From NCBI GenBank assembly GCA_949316495.1, contig OX439000.1, positions 3,598,501-3,662,500 of the forward strand: a stretch of 64,000 nucleotides of DNA. Direction: 5' to 3'. The notes under the pieces are model-generated. The model saw only the letters and a program-made list of their open reading frames with translations, was not told where the DNA came from and searched no databases. The stretch is from Amphiduros pacificus. Its lineage: Eukaryota > Annelida > Polychaeta > Phyllodocida > Hesionidae. The translations under genes and the position numbers were made by a program. Positions 33,646-45,985 of this stretch are shown here, in pieces. Every line of letters begins with the position of its first letter. The first letter of the stretch is position 1.

Positions 33646-34030
33646 TCTCCACGCTTGTGTTCTACACCCATCTGTTTTCCACCTTTGTGTTCTACACCCA
33701 TCTGTTTTCCACCTTTGTGTTCTCCACCCATCTGTTTTCCACCTTTGTGTTCTCCACCCATCTGTTTTCCACCTTTGTGTTCTACACCCATCTGTTTTCC
33801 ACCTTTGTGTTCTACACCCATCTGTTTTCCACCTTTGTGTTCTACACCCATCTGTTTTCCACCTTTGTGTTCTACACCCATCTGTTTTCCACCTTTGTGT
33901 TCTCCACCCATCTGTTCTCCACCCATCTGTTCTCCACCCATCTGTTCTCCACCCATCTGTTCTCCACCCATCTGTTCTCCACCCATCTGTTCTCCACCCA
34001 TCTGTTTTCCACCTTTGTGTTCTGCACCTT
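33646..34030. repeat. 30-bp minisatellite with an embedded 15-bp sub-array
   Basis: The 30-bp unit is TTCTACACCCATCTG plus TTTTCCACCTTTGTG. From about 33900 to 34005 only the first half repeats, as a 15-bp unit TTCTCCACCCATCTG about seven times, before the 30-bp form returns. This switch shows the 15-bp half expanding on its own inside the longer array. The plus strand is strongly pyrimidine-rich. Confidence 0.96.
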
Positions 34031-34130
34031 CGTTTCTTTCCATCCACGTGTTCCTCCACCTGTTTTTCCCAACACCTGTGTTCTGCAATCCCTAAATTCC
34101 CCGGAGCCACGGATAAGCTAATTGATGCTC

Positions 34131-34445
34131 CTCCACCCCGTGTTATTCCACCCCTATATTCCCCCACCCCTATATTCCCCCACCCCTATATTCCCCACCC
34201 CTTTATCCCTCCACGCCTATATTCCTCCACCCCTATATTCCCCCACCCCTATATTCCCCACCCCTTTATCCCTCCACCCCTATATTCCGCATCCCTATAT
34301 TCCTCCATCCTATATTATCCTCATCCACCCCTTTATTATCCCCATCCCCCTACATTATCCCCATCCACCCCAATATTATCCCCATCCACCCTATATTATT
34401 CCAATCCACCCCTATATTATCCCATCCACACCTGTATTCCACACC
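34131..34445. repeat. pyrimidine-rich repeat of about 15-17 bp
   Basis: Words CACCCCTATATTCCCC, CACCCCTTTATCCCTC and CATCCACCCCTATATTATCC recur with variable spacing. It follows the previous array closely, has similar C-rich composition, and may share its origin. Confidence 0.85.
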
Positions 34446-36007
34446 CTATGTTGCCCCACTTTAGTCCCCCTCACACACATGCTTACTTAGAACACATTTT
34501 GAACAAAAATCAGAGTTATGTTGCATTACATGTCCGTGAGGCGTGCGGGCAGCCCGGTTTGTAGCCGAGGTGAGGATACTTATGGGATACCTGAGACACA
34601 CACGTGACCTCCACAGTTCACGGCCCCACATTGGCAAATTGAGCAGAAAATGACACATACATCACTGACCCGCGCAAGACGTTATGCCCCAACAGTTTGC
34701 ACCTGGGAAGCGCCTTGATTAAACTTGTAGGAACTGCTTGTCACATTGAATCTGCCCAGAAACTGATTGAATGTGAACACTGGGCTAAGTGTGGCTAACC
34801 CGGCAAGCAACACGTTTATCCACACCAACCAACAAACTTTACTGCTGATTTTACTCTGTCGTCATTTGCGCTTTTCTTGCACACTAGCATTTGAATGAGG
34901 TGTATGATTTGACAACACGGGTCGTCATTGAGGCTTAAAACCCAGATTTCTTTGTATCTGTTTATTTTCCTAACTCTATCTACTCCTTTCCTCGATCAAA
35001 TGGGTGAACAAATCCATGAACTCAACATGTCTCGAAGGTTCAAAACTAAGATGCTGAAGATTATTTCAATAACAACAAATCTATTCCTGCAAATAATAAT
35101 TATCATTTTTCAATTATTGTTTAGGAAATATTAAATATGATCTAAGAAAATATATCGATCACCTTATATTGTCGGTACTTTTAGTCGGTTAGGAAGTCAG
35201 TAAAGCGATTATCTTCGCTTATATCAAGTACTACTCCCAATAATGTATGTAATGATTTTATGATGACTGTTATGTTTATCGGTCTTAAATCATCATATGA
35301 CCAGGGATTACTACACATAAGTACTGCACAAAAAGACCAGAAATGACATGAATAAAAATCACCACATGTCCATTGTAACAAAACAATCTTGTAATACATA
35401 ACAAATCTCAAACCGGAAACCAATACAGATCTACGTCCCAATGCCAGTATTATATGTTACATCACCTGACGTCACGTGACTTTAAAACCAATTACTGCAA
35501 TACAGTGGCAATCCTCGGAGAGATGATACGAGACGGGGTTTTGGCATATGACCGGGAGGACCATGGCGCCAATCGTCCTGTCATAGCGCTCAGAAATAAC
35601 TCACCATATGAATTCCTCAGGCGGCGGCTTATGATGATTCTGACAGGGGGAAAATGCGCATCGGTGGAGTAGGTATACTGTAAACATGAGCAAGTCATGT
35701 CACACACAACAAGTATCAACAGAATATAGGGTCATAATAGAAACAAGTATTTCTATGATAGAAAATGGTCTTTTATAATGATTTAAATGAGTGAAGAGCG
35801 ATATGTTTTGTCATGACTTGAGTGAGGACTGGGGAAAATGCCCTGATGTGCTACATATTATCAGTATCATCTAAGTCAAGCATTTTGTTGTGAATGAATT
35901 GGAATGGTGATCGAGTACAAAAAGCATGATATCAAAAAGAAAAGAATTTATTTATTTCATAAGAATTCAGAAGAGAGGTCATATGGATTGGCAGAGGGCC
36001 TCGTGAA
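34446..36007. other. unique sequence, no gene recognised
   Basis: Frames of up to 86 codons are present on both strands. None has a recognisable motif. Confidence 0.5.
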
Positions 36008-37197
36008 GATATCCTGTCTGGTGCCCGGTGTGGGTCTGAACCTCGCTGGGAGCGTTCATTTTGTCTTGTGCCCAGTGTGGAGATCAGGTCCTGGGTCTGA
36101 ACCTCGCTGTGAGCGTTCATTTTGTCTGGTACCCGGTGTGGAGATCAGGTCCTGGGTCTGAACCTCGCTGGGAGCGTTCATTTTGTCTGGTGCCCAGTGT
36201 GGAGATCAGGTCCTGGGTCTGAACCTCGCTGGGAGCGTTCATTTTGTCTGGTACCCAGTGTGGAGATCAGGTCCTGGGTCTGAACCTCGCTGGGAGCGTT
36301 CATTTTGTCTTGTGCCTGGTGTGGAGATCAGGTCCTGGGTCTGAACCTCGCTGGGAGCGTTCATTTTGTCTGGTGCCCGGTGTGGAAATCAGGTCCTGGG
36401 TCTGAACCTCGCTGGGAGCGTTCATTTTGTCTGGTACCCGGTGTGGAGATCAGGTCCTGGGTCTGAACCTCGCTGGGAGCGTTCATTTTGTCTGGTACCC
36501 AGTGTGGAGATCAGGTCCTGGGTCTGAACCTCGCTGTGAGCGTTCATTTTGTCTGGTACCCGGTGTGGAGATCAGGTCCTGGGTCTGAACCTCGCTGGGA
36601 GCGTTCATTTTGTCTGGTACCCAGTGTGGAGATCAGGTCCTGGGTCTGAACCTCGCTGGGAGCGTTCATTTTGTCTGGTGCCCGGTGTGGAGATCAAGTC
36701 CTGGGTCTGAACCTCGCTGGGAGCGTTCATTTTGTCTGGTGCCCGGTGTGGAGATCAGGTCCTGGGTCTGAACCTCGCTGGGAGCGTTCATTTTGTCTGG
36801 TGCCCGGTGTGGAGATCAGGTCCTGGGTCTGAACCTCGCTGGGAGCGTTCATTTTGTCTGGTGCCCGGTGTGGAGATCAGGTCCTGGGTCTGAACCTCGC
36901 TGGGAGCGTTCATTTTGTCTGGTGCCCGGTGTGGAGATCAGGTCCTGGGTCTGAACCTTGCTGGGAGCGTTCATTTTGTCTGGTGCCCGGTGTGGAGATC
37001 AGATCCTGGGTCTGAACCTCGCTGGGAGCAATCATTTTATCCAAAAAAACCTAGGTCTGTGTCTGGGAGCATTCATTTTGTCTGGTACCCGGTGTGGAGA
37101 TCAGGTCCTGTGTCTGAACCTCGCTGGGAGCGTTCATTTTGTCTGGTACCCGGTGTGGAGATCACGTCCTGGGTCGCTGGGAGCGTTCATTTTGTCC
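36008..37197. repeat. 61-bp minisatellite, about 19-20 copies
   Basis: The unit contains GGGAGCGTTCATTTTGTCTG, GTGTGGAGATCAGGTCCTGG and GTCTGAACCTCGCT at 61-bp spacing. Variants include GGTACC/GGTGCC and CGGTG/CAGTG. Near 37030-37070 and 37165 copies are shortened and joined irregularly, which marks the decaying right edge. Confidence 0.97.
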
Positions 37198-38514
37198 AAG
37201 AAAACAAACCAGAAATCACGATGACTAAAACCACAGAATAACTGATGGTTTATAAAGGACGGATCTTGCTGATTTGAGCAGAAGGAGGCCCTTCTATGAT
37301 CAGACAGGGCTTAGCATCACAAGCGCCGCCATGTCCAGAAGGAAGATGGAGACACAAAGCGCCCTTCTCTGACCATCTGGTAGCCGGTTAGAAGCCAGCC
37401 CGGGCAGAGGGATTTAAGGAGAGATGAGAGTCTGTGATAGGATTAAGCATGTGTGCTCTTGAGTCACGGTGTCTCTGTGTTGGTCATGTCTATTGGCAGG
37501 AAGTGGATGGCTTAAGGGCATGGCTTACCACGCTCCACGTAGACCCACTCACATCACGCTGTGACAAGCTACCTGAGAGCGTGCTGAGATGAGACCGGGG
37601 ACACGCACCTACAGACTACGGCTCCAACCACCAATTCTGCCCATTGTGATAATTACTCAGTGGCTTCTCCACCAATTGAAAAATTGATTTGGTGTAAGGT
37701 TGCAATTTAAAACTAAATTGGCCCACAAAGCCTGGACAGTGTGGTAGTCGACTGCCTGCCCGTGGCGGGTGTTTGCTTCATACACCTGGGCCCAGCGGCT
37801 TGCTTATCCCGGCAAGATATGCCACTTAAGTCCGGACAACACCCATCAAAATAGGCAGAGATAAGTGTTGTGTTAGCATGTACCGGTATACAATAAGTCT
37901 TTATTGTGACCACACCTGTCACAGACCTGTGCCTACCACCACCGCAGGAAGGCTTCGGGATGCGGCTAACTAGATCAATTAGGCGGAGAATGAGGGAAAA
38001 AAGTCAAACGAGGATGTGAACAAATGTTCTGATTAAGGTGTGTTCCATTAAACACCATCAGTTACAGTCAGCGCGATTGCTTTTATTGTTACTACTTATT
38101 TAGAATATTACCATGCTCTGCGCTATTGTTTTTTATTAGATTTTGCAGGACTTGCACCAATGCTGTTTGTTGAAAGGGAAGCAGTGAGGTGGGAGACATT
38201 TGACCTTGATCAGGAGGCTGGGTAGGCAAGTTAGAGTGTGGCGTGTGGAATAACAGTATAATTCTGCTTGAAGACAGATTGTGTGATTTAGTGAAGTTAG
38301 ACACTCAAAGCAACCATAGTCGTCACAAAACTAGCCACATTGTAAACACTGTTTATTGGCGATGTCTTGGCCAGGTGGGCTAATTATGCACGCTTTATGC
38401 TCATCTTTAGTGGAAATTTTATTTCCTCCTACGTAACTGGCCACACGCTATTCCCCAACATGTGCCCCGTGCATAACACACCCACCCAGGAACCTAGCAC
38501 CCAGGTACCCAGCA
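37198..38514. other. unique sequence, no gene recognised
   Basis: This stretch is somewhat GC-richer than average, but it has no supported coding, RNA or mobile element. Confidence 0.5.
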
Positions 38515-41500
38515 TGAGATATGTACCTCTCTGATGCCAAACACCCCCAGGTACCCAGCGTGAGGTATTTATCTCTCTGATGCCAAACACTCCCAGATAC
38601 CCAGAGTGAGGAATGTATCTCTCTGATGCCAAACACCCCCAGATACCCAGCATGAGATATGTATCTGTCTGATGCCAAACACCCCCAGATACCCAGTATG
38701 AGATATGTACGTCTCTGATGCCAAACACTCCCAGGTACCCAGCATGAGATATGTATCTCTCTGATGCCAAACACCCCCAGATACCCAGCATGAGATATGT
38801 ATCTCTGATGCCAAACACTCCCAGGTACCCAGCATGAGGTATGTATCTCTCTGATGCCAAACACCCCCAGATACCCAGCATGAGATATGTATCTCTCTGA
38901 TGCCAAACACTCCCAGGTACCCAGCATGAGATATGTATCTCCCTGATGCCAAACACTCCCAGGTACCCAGCATGAGATATGTACCTCCCTGATGCCAAAC
39001 ACTCCCAGGTACCCAGCATGAGATATGTATCTCTCTGATGCCAAACACTCCCAGATACCCATAGTGAGGAATGTATCTCTCTGATGCCAAACACTCCCAG
39101 ATACCCAGCATGAGATATGTATCTGTCTGATGCCAAACACCCCCAGATACCCAGAGTGAGATATGTATCTGTCTGATGCCAAACACTCCCAGGTACCCAC
39201 CATGAGATATGTATCTCCCTGATGCCAAACACCCCTAGATACCCAGAGTGAGATATGTATCTGTCTGATGCCAAACACTCCCAGGTACACAACATGAGAT
39301 ATGTATCTCTCTGATGCCAAACACCCCCAGGTACCCAGCATGAGATATGTATCTCCCTGATGCCAAACACCCCCAGGTACCCAGCATGAGATATGTATCT
39401 CTCTGATGCCAAACACTCCCAGGTACCCAGCATGAGATATGTATCTCCCTGATGCCAAACACTCCCAGGTACCCAGCATGAGATATGTACCTCCCTGATG
39501 CCAAACACTCCCAGGTACCCAGCATGAGATATGTATCTCTCTGATGCCAAACACTCCCAGATACCCATAGTGAGGAATGTATCTCTCTGATGCCAAACAC
39601 TCCCAGATACCCAGCATGAGATATGTATCTGTCTGATGCCAAACACCCCCAGATACCCAGAGTGAGATATGTATCTGTCTGATGCCAAACACTCCCAGGT
39701 ACCCACCATGAGATATGTATCTCCCTGATGCCAAACACCCCTAGATACCCAGAGTGAGATATGTATCTGTCTGATGCCAAACACTCCCAGGTACACAACA
39801 TGAGATATGTATCTCTCTGATGCCAAACACCCCCGGGTACCAAGCATGATATATGTATCTCTCTGATGCCAAACACCCCCGGGTACCAAGCATGAGATAT
39901 GTATCTCTCTGATGCCAAACACCCCCGGGTACCCAGCATGAGATATGTACCTCCCTGATGCCAAACACTCCCAGGTACCCAGCATGAGATATGTATCTCT
40001 CTGATGCCAAACACTCCCAGATACCCATAGTGAGGAATGTATCTCTCTGATGCCAAACACTCCCAGATACCCAGCATGAGATATGTATCTGTCTGATGCC
40101 AAACACCCCCAGATACCCAGAGTGAGATATGTATCTGTCTGATGCCAAACACTCCCAGGTACCCACCATGAGATATGTATCTCCCTGATGCCAAACACCC
40201 CTAGATACCCAGAGTGAGATATGTATCTGTCTGATGCCAAACACTCCCAGGTACACAACATGAGATATGTATCTCTCTGATGCCAAACACCCCCAGGTAC
40301 CCACCATGAGATATGTATCTCCCTGATGCCAAACACCCCCAGGTACCCAGCATGAGATATGTATCTCTCTGATGCCAAACACTCCCAGGTACCCAGCATG
40401 AGATATGTATCTCCCTGATGCCAAACACTCCCAGGTACCCAGCATGAGATATGTACCTCCCTGATGCCAAACACTCCCAGGTACCCAGCATGAGATATGT
40501 ATCTCTCTGATGCCAAACACTCCCAGATACCCATAGTGAGGAATGTATCTCTCTGATGCCAAACACTCCCAGATACCCAGCATGAGATATGTATCTGTCT
40601 GATGCCAAACACCCCCAGATACCCAGAGTGAGATATGTATCTGTCTGATGCCAAACACTCCCAGGTACCCACCATGAGATATGTATCTCCCTGATGCCAA
40701 ACACCCCTAGATACCCAGAGTGAGATATGTATCTGTCTGATGCCAAACACTCCCAGGTACTCAGCATGAGGTATGTATCTCTCTGATGCCAAACACCCCC
40801 GGGTACCAAGCATGAGATATGTATCTCTCTGATGCCAAACACCCCCAGGTACCCAGCATGAGATATGTATCTCTCTGATGTCAAACACCCCCAGGTACCC
40901 AGCATGAGATATGTATCTCCCTGATGCCAAACACCCCCAGGTACCCAGCATGAGATATGTATCTCTCTGATGTCAAACACCCCCAGGTACCCAGCATGAG
41001 ATATGTATCTCCCTGATGCCAAACACCCCCAGGTACTCAGCATGAGATATGTATCCCTCTGATGCCAAACACCCCCAGGTACTCAGCATGAGGTATGTAT
41101 CTCTCTGATGCCAAACACCCCCAGGTACCCAGCATGAGATATGTATCTCTCTGATGCCAAACACCCCCAGGTACCAAGCATGAGATATGTATCTCCCTGA
41201 TGCCAAACACCCCCAGGTACCAAGCATGAGATATATATCTCTCTGATGCCAAACACCCCCAGGTACCCAGCATGAGATATATATCTCTCTGATGCCAAAC
41301 ACCCCCAGGTACCCAGCATGAGATATGTATCTCTCTGATGTCAAACACCCCCAGGTACCCAGCATGAGATATGTATCTCTCTGATGTCAAACACCCCCAG
41401 GTACCCAGCATGAGATATGTATCTCCCTGATGCCAAACACCCCCAGGTACCCAGCATGAGATATGTATCTCCCTGATGCCAAACACCCCCAGGTACCCAG

Positions 41501-42740
41501 CATGAGCTATGTATCTCTCTGATGCCAAACACTCCCAGGTACCCAGCATGAGGTATGTATCTCCCTGATGCCAAACACTCCCAGATACCCAGCATGAGAT
41601 ATGTATCTGTCTGATGCCAAACACCCCCAGATACCCAGAGTGAGATATGTATCTGTCTGATGCCAAACACTCCCAGGTACTCAGCATGAGATATGTATCT
41701 CTCTGATGCCAAACACTCCCAGGTACCCAGCATGAGATATGTATCTCTCTGATGCCAAACACCCGCCCAGGTGCCCAGCGTGAGGTATGTATCTCTCTGA
41801 TGCCAAACACTCCCAGGTACCCAGCATGAGGTATGTATCTCTCTGATGCCAAACACCCGCCCAGGTGCCCAGCGTGAGGTATGTATCTCTCTGATGCCAA
41901 ACACCCCCAGGTACCCAGTATGAGATATGTATCTCTCTGATGCCAAACACCCCCAGATACCCAGCATGAGGTATGTATCTCTCTGATGCCAAACACTCCC
42001 AGGTACCCAGCATGAGGTATGTATCTCTCTGATGCCAAACACTCCCAGGTACCCAGCATGAGATATGTATCTCTCTGATGCCAAACACTCCCAGGTACCC
42101 AGCGTGAGATATGTGTCTCTCTGATGCCAAACACTCCCAGGTACCCAGCGTGAGATATGTGTCTCTCTGATACCAAACATTCCCAGATACCCAGCGTGAG
42201 ATATGTGTCTCTCTGATGCCAAACACCCCCAGATACCCAGCGTGAGATATGTGTCTCTCTGATGCCAAACACTCCCAGGTACCCAGCGTGAGATATGTGT
42301 CTCTCTGATACCAAACATTCCCAGATACCCAGCGTGAGATATGTGTCTCTCTGATGCCAAACACTCCCAGGTACACAACATGAGATATGTATCTCTCTGA
42401 TGCCAAACACTCCCAGATACCCAGCGTGAGATATGTGTCTCTCTGATGCCAAACACCCCCAGATACCCAGCGTGAGATATATGTCTCTCTGATGCCAAAC
42501 ACCCCAAGGTACCCAGCATGGGATATGTATCTTTCTGATGCCAAACACCCCAAGGTACCCAGCATGAGATATGTATCTCCCTGATGCCAAACACTCCCAG
42601 ATACCCAGCATGAGATATGTATCTCCCTGATGCCAAACACCCCCAGGTACCCAGCATGAGATATGTATCTCTCTGATGCCAAACACTCCCAGGTACCCAG
42701 CATGAGATATGTATCTCTCTGATGCCAAAACACCCGCCCA
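38515..42740. repeat. 46-bp satellite array, about 92 copies, with 506/460-bp higher-order repeats
   Basis: The unit contains CCAAACACCCCCAGGTACCC and AGCATGAGATATGTATCTCT. The rare marker CTAGATACCC occurs at 39235, 39741, 40201 and 40707, spacings of 506, 460 and 506 bp (11, 10 and 11 monomers). A second marker, ACCCATAGTGAGG, shows the same spacings. The region 39.0-40.7 kb is therefore made of about four tandem higher-order blocks. The monomer has no stop in any minus-strand phase, so minus frames of up to 840 codons are by-products: 46 is not a multiple of 3, and all three phases are used. Confidence 0.98.
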
Positions 42741-43280
42741 GGTACCCAATGCAAAACAAAGGGGCCGATAAAATTAAAATGAAACAACACAAACACTGCC
42801 AAGATTCATGTGAAGAAATATTCTCTGAATATATAATAAATGGTCGTAAGCGCCAGTAAAACACCGAATTTAAAGAAAATCAAATAAAAAAGAAAATACT
42901 ACCGTTGTGTTAAAAACGATGTTATTTGCACACTCATATGGTTATCTACACACAAACTGATGACGTTTAGCACGTAAAGTGGATCAAGATTAAGACGCCC
43001 AATGCCATATGCTGCGTCTTCCTTATCTCAATCACAAATGAGTTATTCTATAAATCGAGGTGACACAATCTGGAATTCTGGGTAATATCGGCCTCTCCTA
43101 ATATTCTACACAAGATGTCAATATGTTCACACATATCAGACAAAACTCATGCCACGAAGCTGATTGGTTAAAGGGTAGGTGATCCTGACATCCGATATAT
43201 ACTTGTCTCATGTATCAATATAACGTGTATGTGACATCACTTATTTCCTATGAAAGAAAATTCGGTGCACATTCATTCTG
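42741..43280. other. unique AT-rich spacer, no gene recognised
   Basis: This spacer separates the 46-bp and 19-bp arrays. Nothing could be supported in it. Confidence 0.5.
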
Positions 43281-44468
43281 GTATAGGGCCACCATTAGAA
43301 TATAGGGACACCATTAGAATATAGGGACACCATTAGAATATAGGGCCACCATTAGAATATAGGGAAACCATTAGGATATAGGGACACCATTAGAATATAG
43401 GGACACCATTAGAATATAGGGAAACCATTAGAATATAGGGACACCATTAGAATATAGGGACACCATTAGAATATAGGGAAACCAATAGGATATAGGGACA
43501 CCATTAGAATATAGGGACACCATTAGAATATAGGGACACCATTAGAATATAGGGAAACCATTAGGATATAGGGACACCATTAGAATATAGGGACACCATT
43601 AGAATATAGGGACACCATTAGAATATAGGGACACCATTAGAATATAGGGAAACCAATAGGATATAGGGACACCATTAGAATATAGGGACACCATTAGAAT
43701 ATAGGGAAACCATTAGAATATAGGGACACCATTAGAATATAGGGACACCATTAGAATATAGGGAAACCAATAGGATATAGGGACACCATTAGAATATAGG
43801 GACACCATTAGAATATAGGGACACCATTAGAATATAGGGAAACCATTAGGATATAGGGACACCATTAGAATATAGGGACACCATTAGAATATAGGGACAC
43901 CATTAGAATATAGGGACACCATTAGAATATAGAGAAACCAATAGGATATAGGGACACCATTAGAATATAGGGACACCATTAGAATATAGGGAAACCATTA
44001 GAATATAGGGACACCATTAGAATATAGGGACACCATTAGAATATAGGGAAACCAATAGGATATAGGGACACCATTAGAATATAGGGACACCATTAGAATA
44101 TAGGGACACCATTAGAATATAGGGACACCATTAGAATATAGGGACACCATTAGAATATAGGGACACCATTAGAATATAGGGCCACCATTAGAATACAGGG
44201 CCACCATTAGAATATAGGGCCACCATTAGAATATAGGGACACCATCAGAATATAGGGCCACCATTAGAATATAGGGACACCATTAGAATATAGGGACACC
44301 ATTAGAATATAGGGACACCATTAGAATATAGGGAAACCATTAGAATATAGGGACACCATTAGAATATAGGGACACCATTAGAATATAGGGACACCATTAG
44401 AATATAGGGCCACCATTAGAATATAGGGCCACCATTAGAATATAGGGACACCATTTGAATATAAAGAC
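43281..44468. repeat. 19-bp minisatellite with a 285-bp higher-order repeat, about 62 copies
   Basis: The unit is ATAGGGACACCATTAGAAT, with GGCCACC and GGAAACC variants. The rare ACCAATAGG variant occurs at 43481, 43652, 43766, 43937 and 44051, spacings of 171, 114, 171 and 114 bp. This defines a 285-bp (15-monomer) higher-order unit. The right third (44070-44468) lacks this marker. Confidence 0.97.
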
Positions 44469-45151
44469 ACTATTTGAATCTAGCTGAAAATGTTTTGTGT
44501 AAACAAGGAAGATTATTCAAATAGTAAATTACAAGCTTTTCAATTTGTCGATAACTTATATATCTCAATATTTAACAAATAAGTTATTCTGAAAGTGTGA
44601 AAACAAGTCTAAAAAGTATCGATATGAACGATACCTAATAATGGCATATACTATTTTTCAAATGCCGATATATGTTACTGCTGGTTAATATTGTGACGTA
44701 GTTGTATCTCACAGCCGGACCCATCTCCCATATACTGCGTGTCTGTGACATAAGTAAGGTTTTAAAAACTTATCAAAATCTAAACCCTTAAGCCAAATTT
44801 GATTACATTTTAATTATAGATGCAGTGTTAAAGTTTCAATCCTAAACCATTTGTCTTTATTTCCTTTTCCCATTGGCGTGTAGTGATATTTTATGTATCT
44901 TAAGGGATTTTCACATGAAGCTGTTAAATTGTATGGTCTAAGACGGGTGAAGTACAGAGCTAACATATTAAAGCAATTTAAGACAGTGGGAGGAAAGGTA
45001 GAACAAATCATCCATTTGTAAAATGCCATTTCATAAAGACTATTATGATATCATTAATCAAACCAGTATTTCCTCTATCTTAATAATTGTGATTTACTGT
45101 TGAGAACACCATCCTCCATAGTATAACTTGAGTCAATCGCACTCTACCTAA
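44469..45151. other. unique AT-rich sequence, no gene recognised
   Basis: Only short frames occur here, the longest being 71 codons on the minus strand. No motif is recognised. Confidence 0.5.
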
Positions 45152-45432
45152 CACAGTGAAGGAGAGTAACGCACCCTACAATACAGCGAAGGAGAATAAC
45201 GCACCTTACAATGCAGTGAAAGAGAGTAACGCACCCTACAATACAGTGAAAGAGAGTAACGCACCCTACAATACAGTGAAGGAGAAAAACGCACCTTACA
45301 ATACAGTGAAGGAGAATAACGCACCCTACAATACAGTGAAGGAGAGTAACGCACCCTAGAATGCAGTGAAGGAGAATAACGCACCCTACAATGCAGTGAA
45401 GGAGAGAAACGCACCCTACAATACAGTGAATA
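45152..45432. repeat. 30-bp minisatellite, about 9 copies
   Basis: The unit contains CAGTGAAGGAGAATAACGCA and CCCTACAATA. As 30 bp is ten codons, frames on both strands stay open (APYNTVKESN on plus). Variants are mixed silent and replacing, so coding is not indicated. The array ends about 40 bp from the LINE remnant. Confidence 0.95.
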
Positions 45433-45469
45433 CTTAATAGGAAACTTATATAGAGCTATATCAGACTAG

Positions 45470-45985
45470 ATCTGGTCATGCATAAAATGCAAACCTTTTC
45501 AAACTTAATATATTCCTTCATTTCCTTGCAGGATTTTGTGGTCTCATCCGCAGATAATGTGTCTAATGTAATGTACATTTGAGCATCATCAGCATAAATA
45601 TGATGTTAAATCCATATTTATTTATGATCTTTGCTAGGATATCCTTATGTGGTATAAAGTATTGGATCAAGTGTTGATCATGTGGTGCACAATATTTTGT
45701 ATTTAAATGCTCAGAGAAATGTTATGCATTGTTTTCCATTTTAGATTTACAACCAATTCAGAGTAGTATTTGTTACTTCACATCTATATCTTAGTACATA
45801 TTTATTCTATTCAGAAGTATCCCATGGTCAATAGTGTCAAAAGCCACTGATAGGTCTGATAATACCAACATTATAGTTTTGTTTTTCTGTCGATCTCCAT
45901 TAGAATATCAATTTGGACTGTGAGTAGTGCCATTTCTGTACCATGGAACTCCTTTTTACCCTCCATAGCAGATCCAGAATTTATA
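45470..45985 (-). mobile_element. decayed non-LTR retrotransposon (LINE) reverse transcriptase fragment
   Basis: On the minus strand the reverse-transcriptase blocks appear in the right order. FHGTEM (45931-45948) is followed by SVAFDTIDHGILL around 45813-45850, matching the catalytic AFDxxDH block. TTLNWL-like and DPILYT-like words follow, then YADDAQMY (45573-45596), the catalytic YADD block. The pieces lie in different frames with stops between them, so the copy is dead. It covers only part of the RT domain; no endonuclease or 3' tail is visible. Motif wording resembles the CR1/jockey-like group, but that placement is tentative. Confidence 0.88.

Noticed and set aside
36008-37241. 108- and 88-codon frames over the 61-bp array
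   Set aside because: 61 is not a multiple of 3; the frames exist only where the phase happens to lack stops.
38429-42864. Minus-strand frames of 840, 570 and 507 codons as giant repeat proteins
   Set aside because: The 46-bp monomer is stop-free in all three minus phases and is not a multiple of 3. All phases are open and the frames overlap each other.
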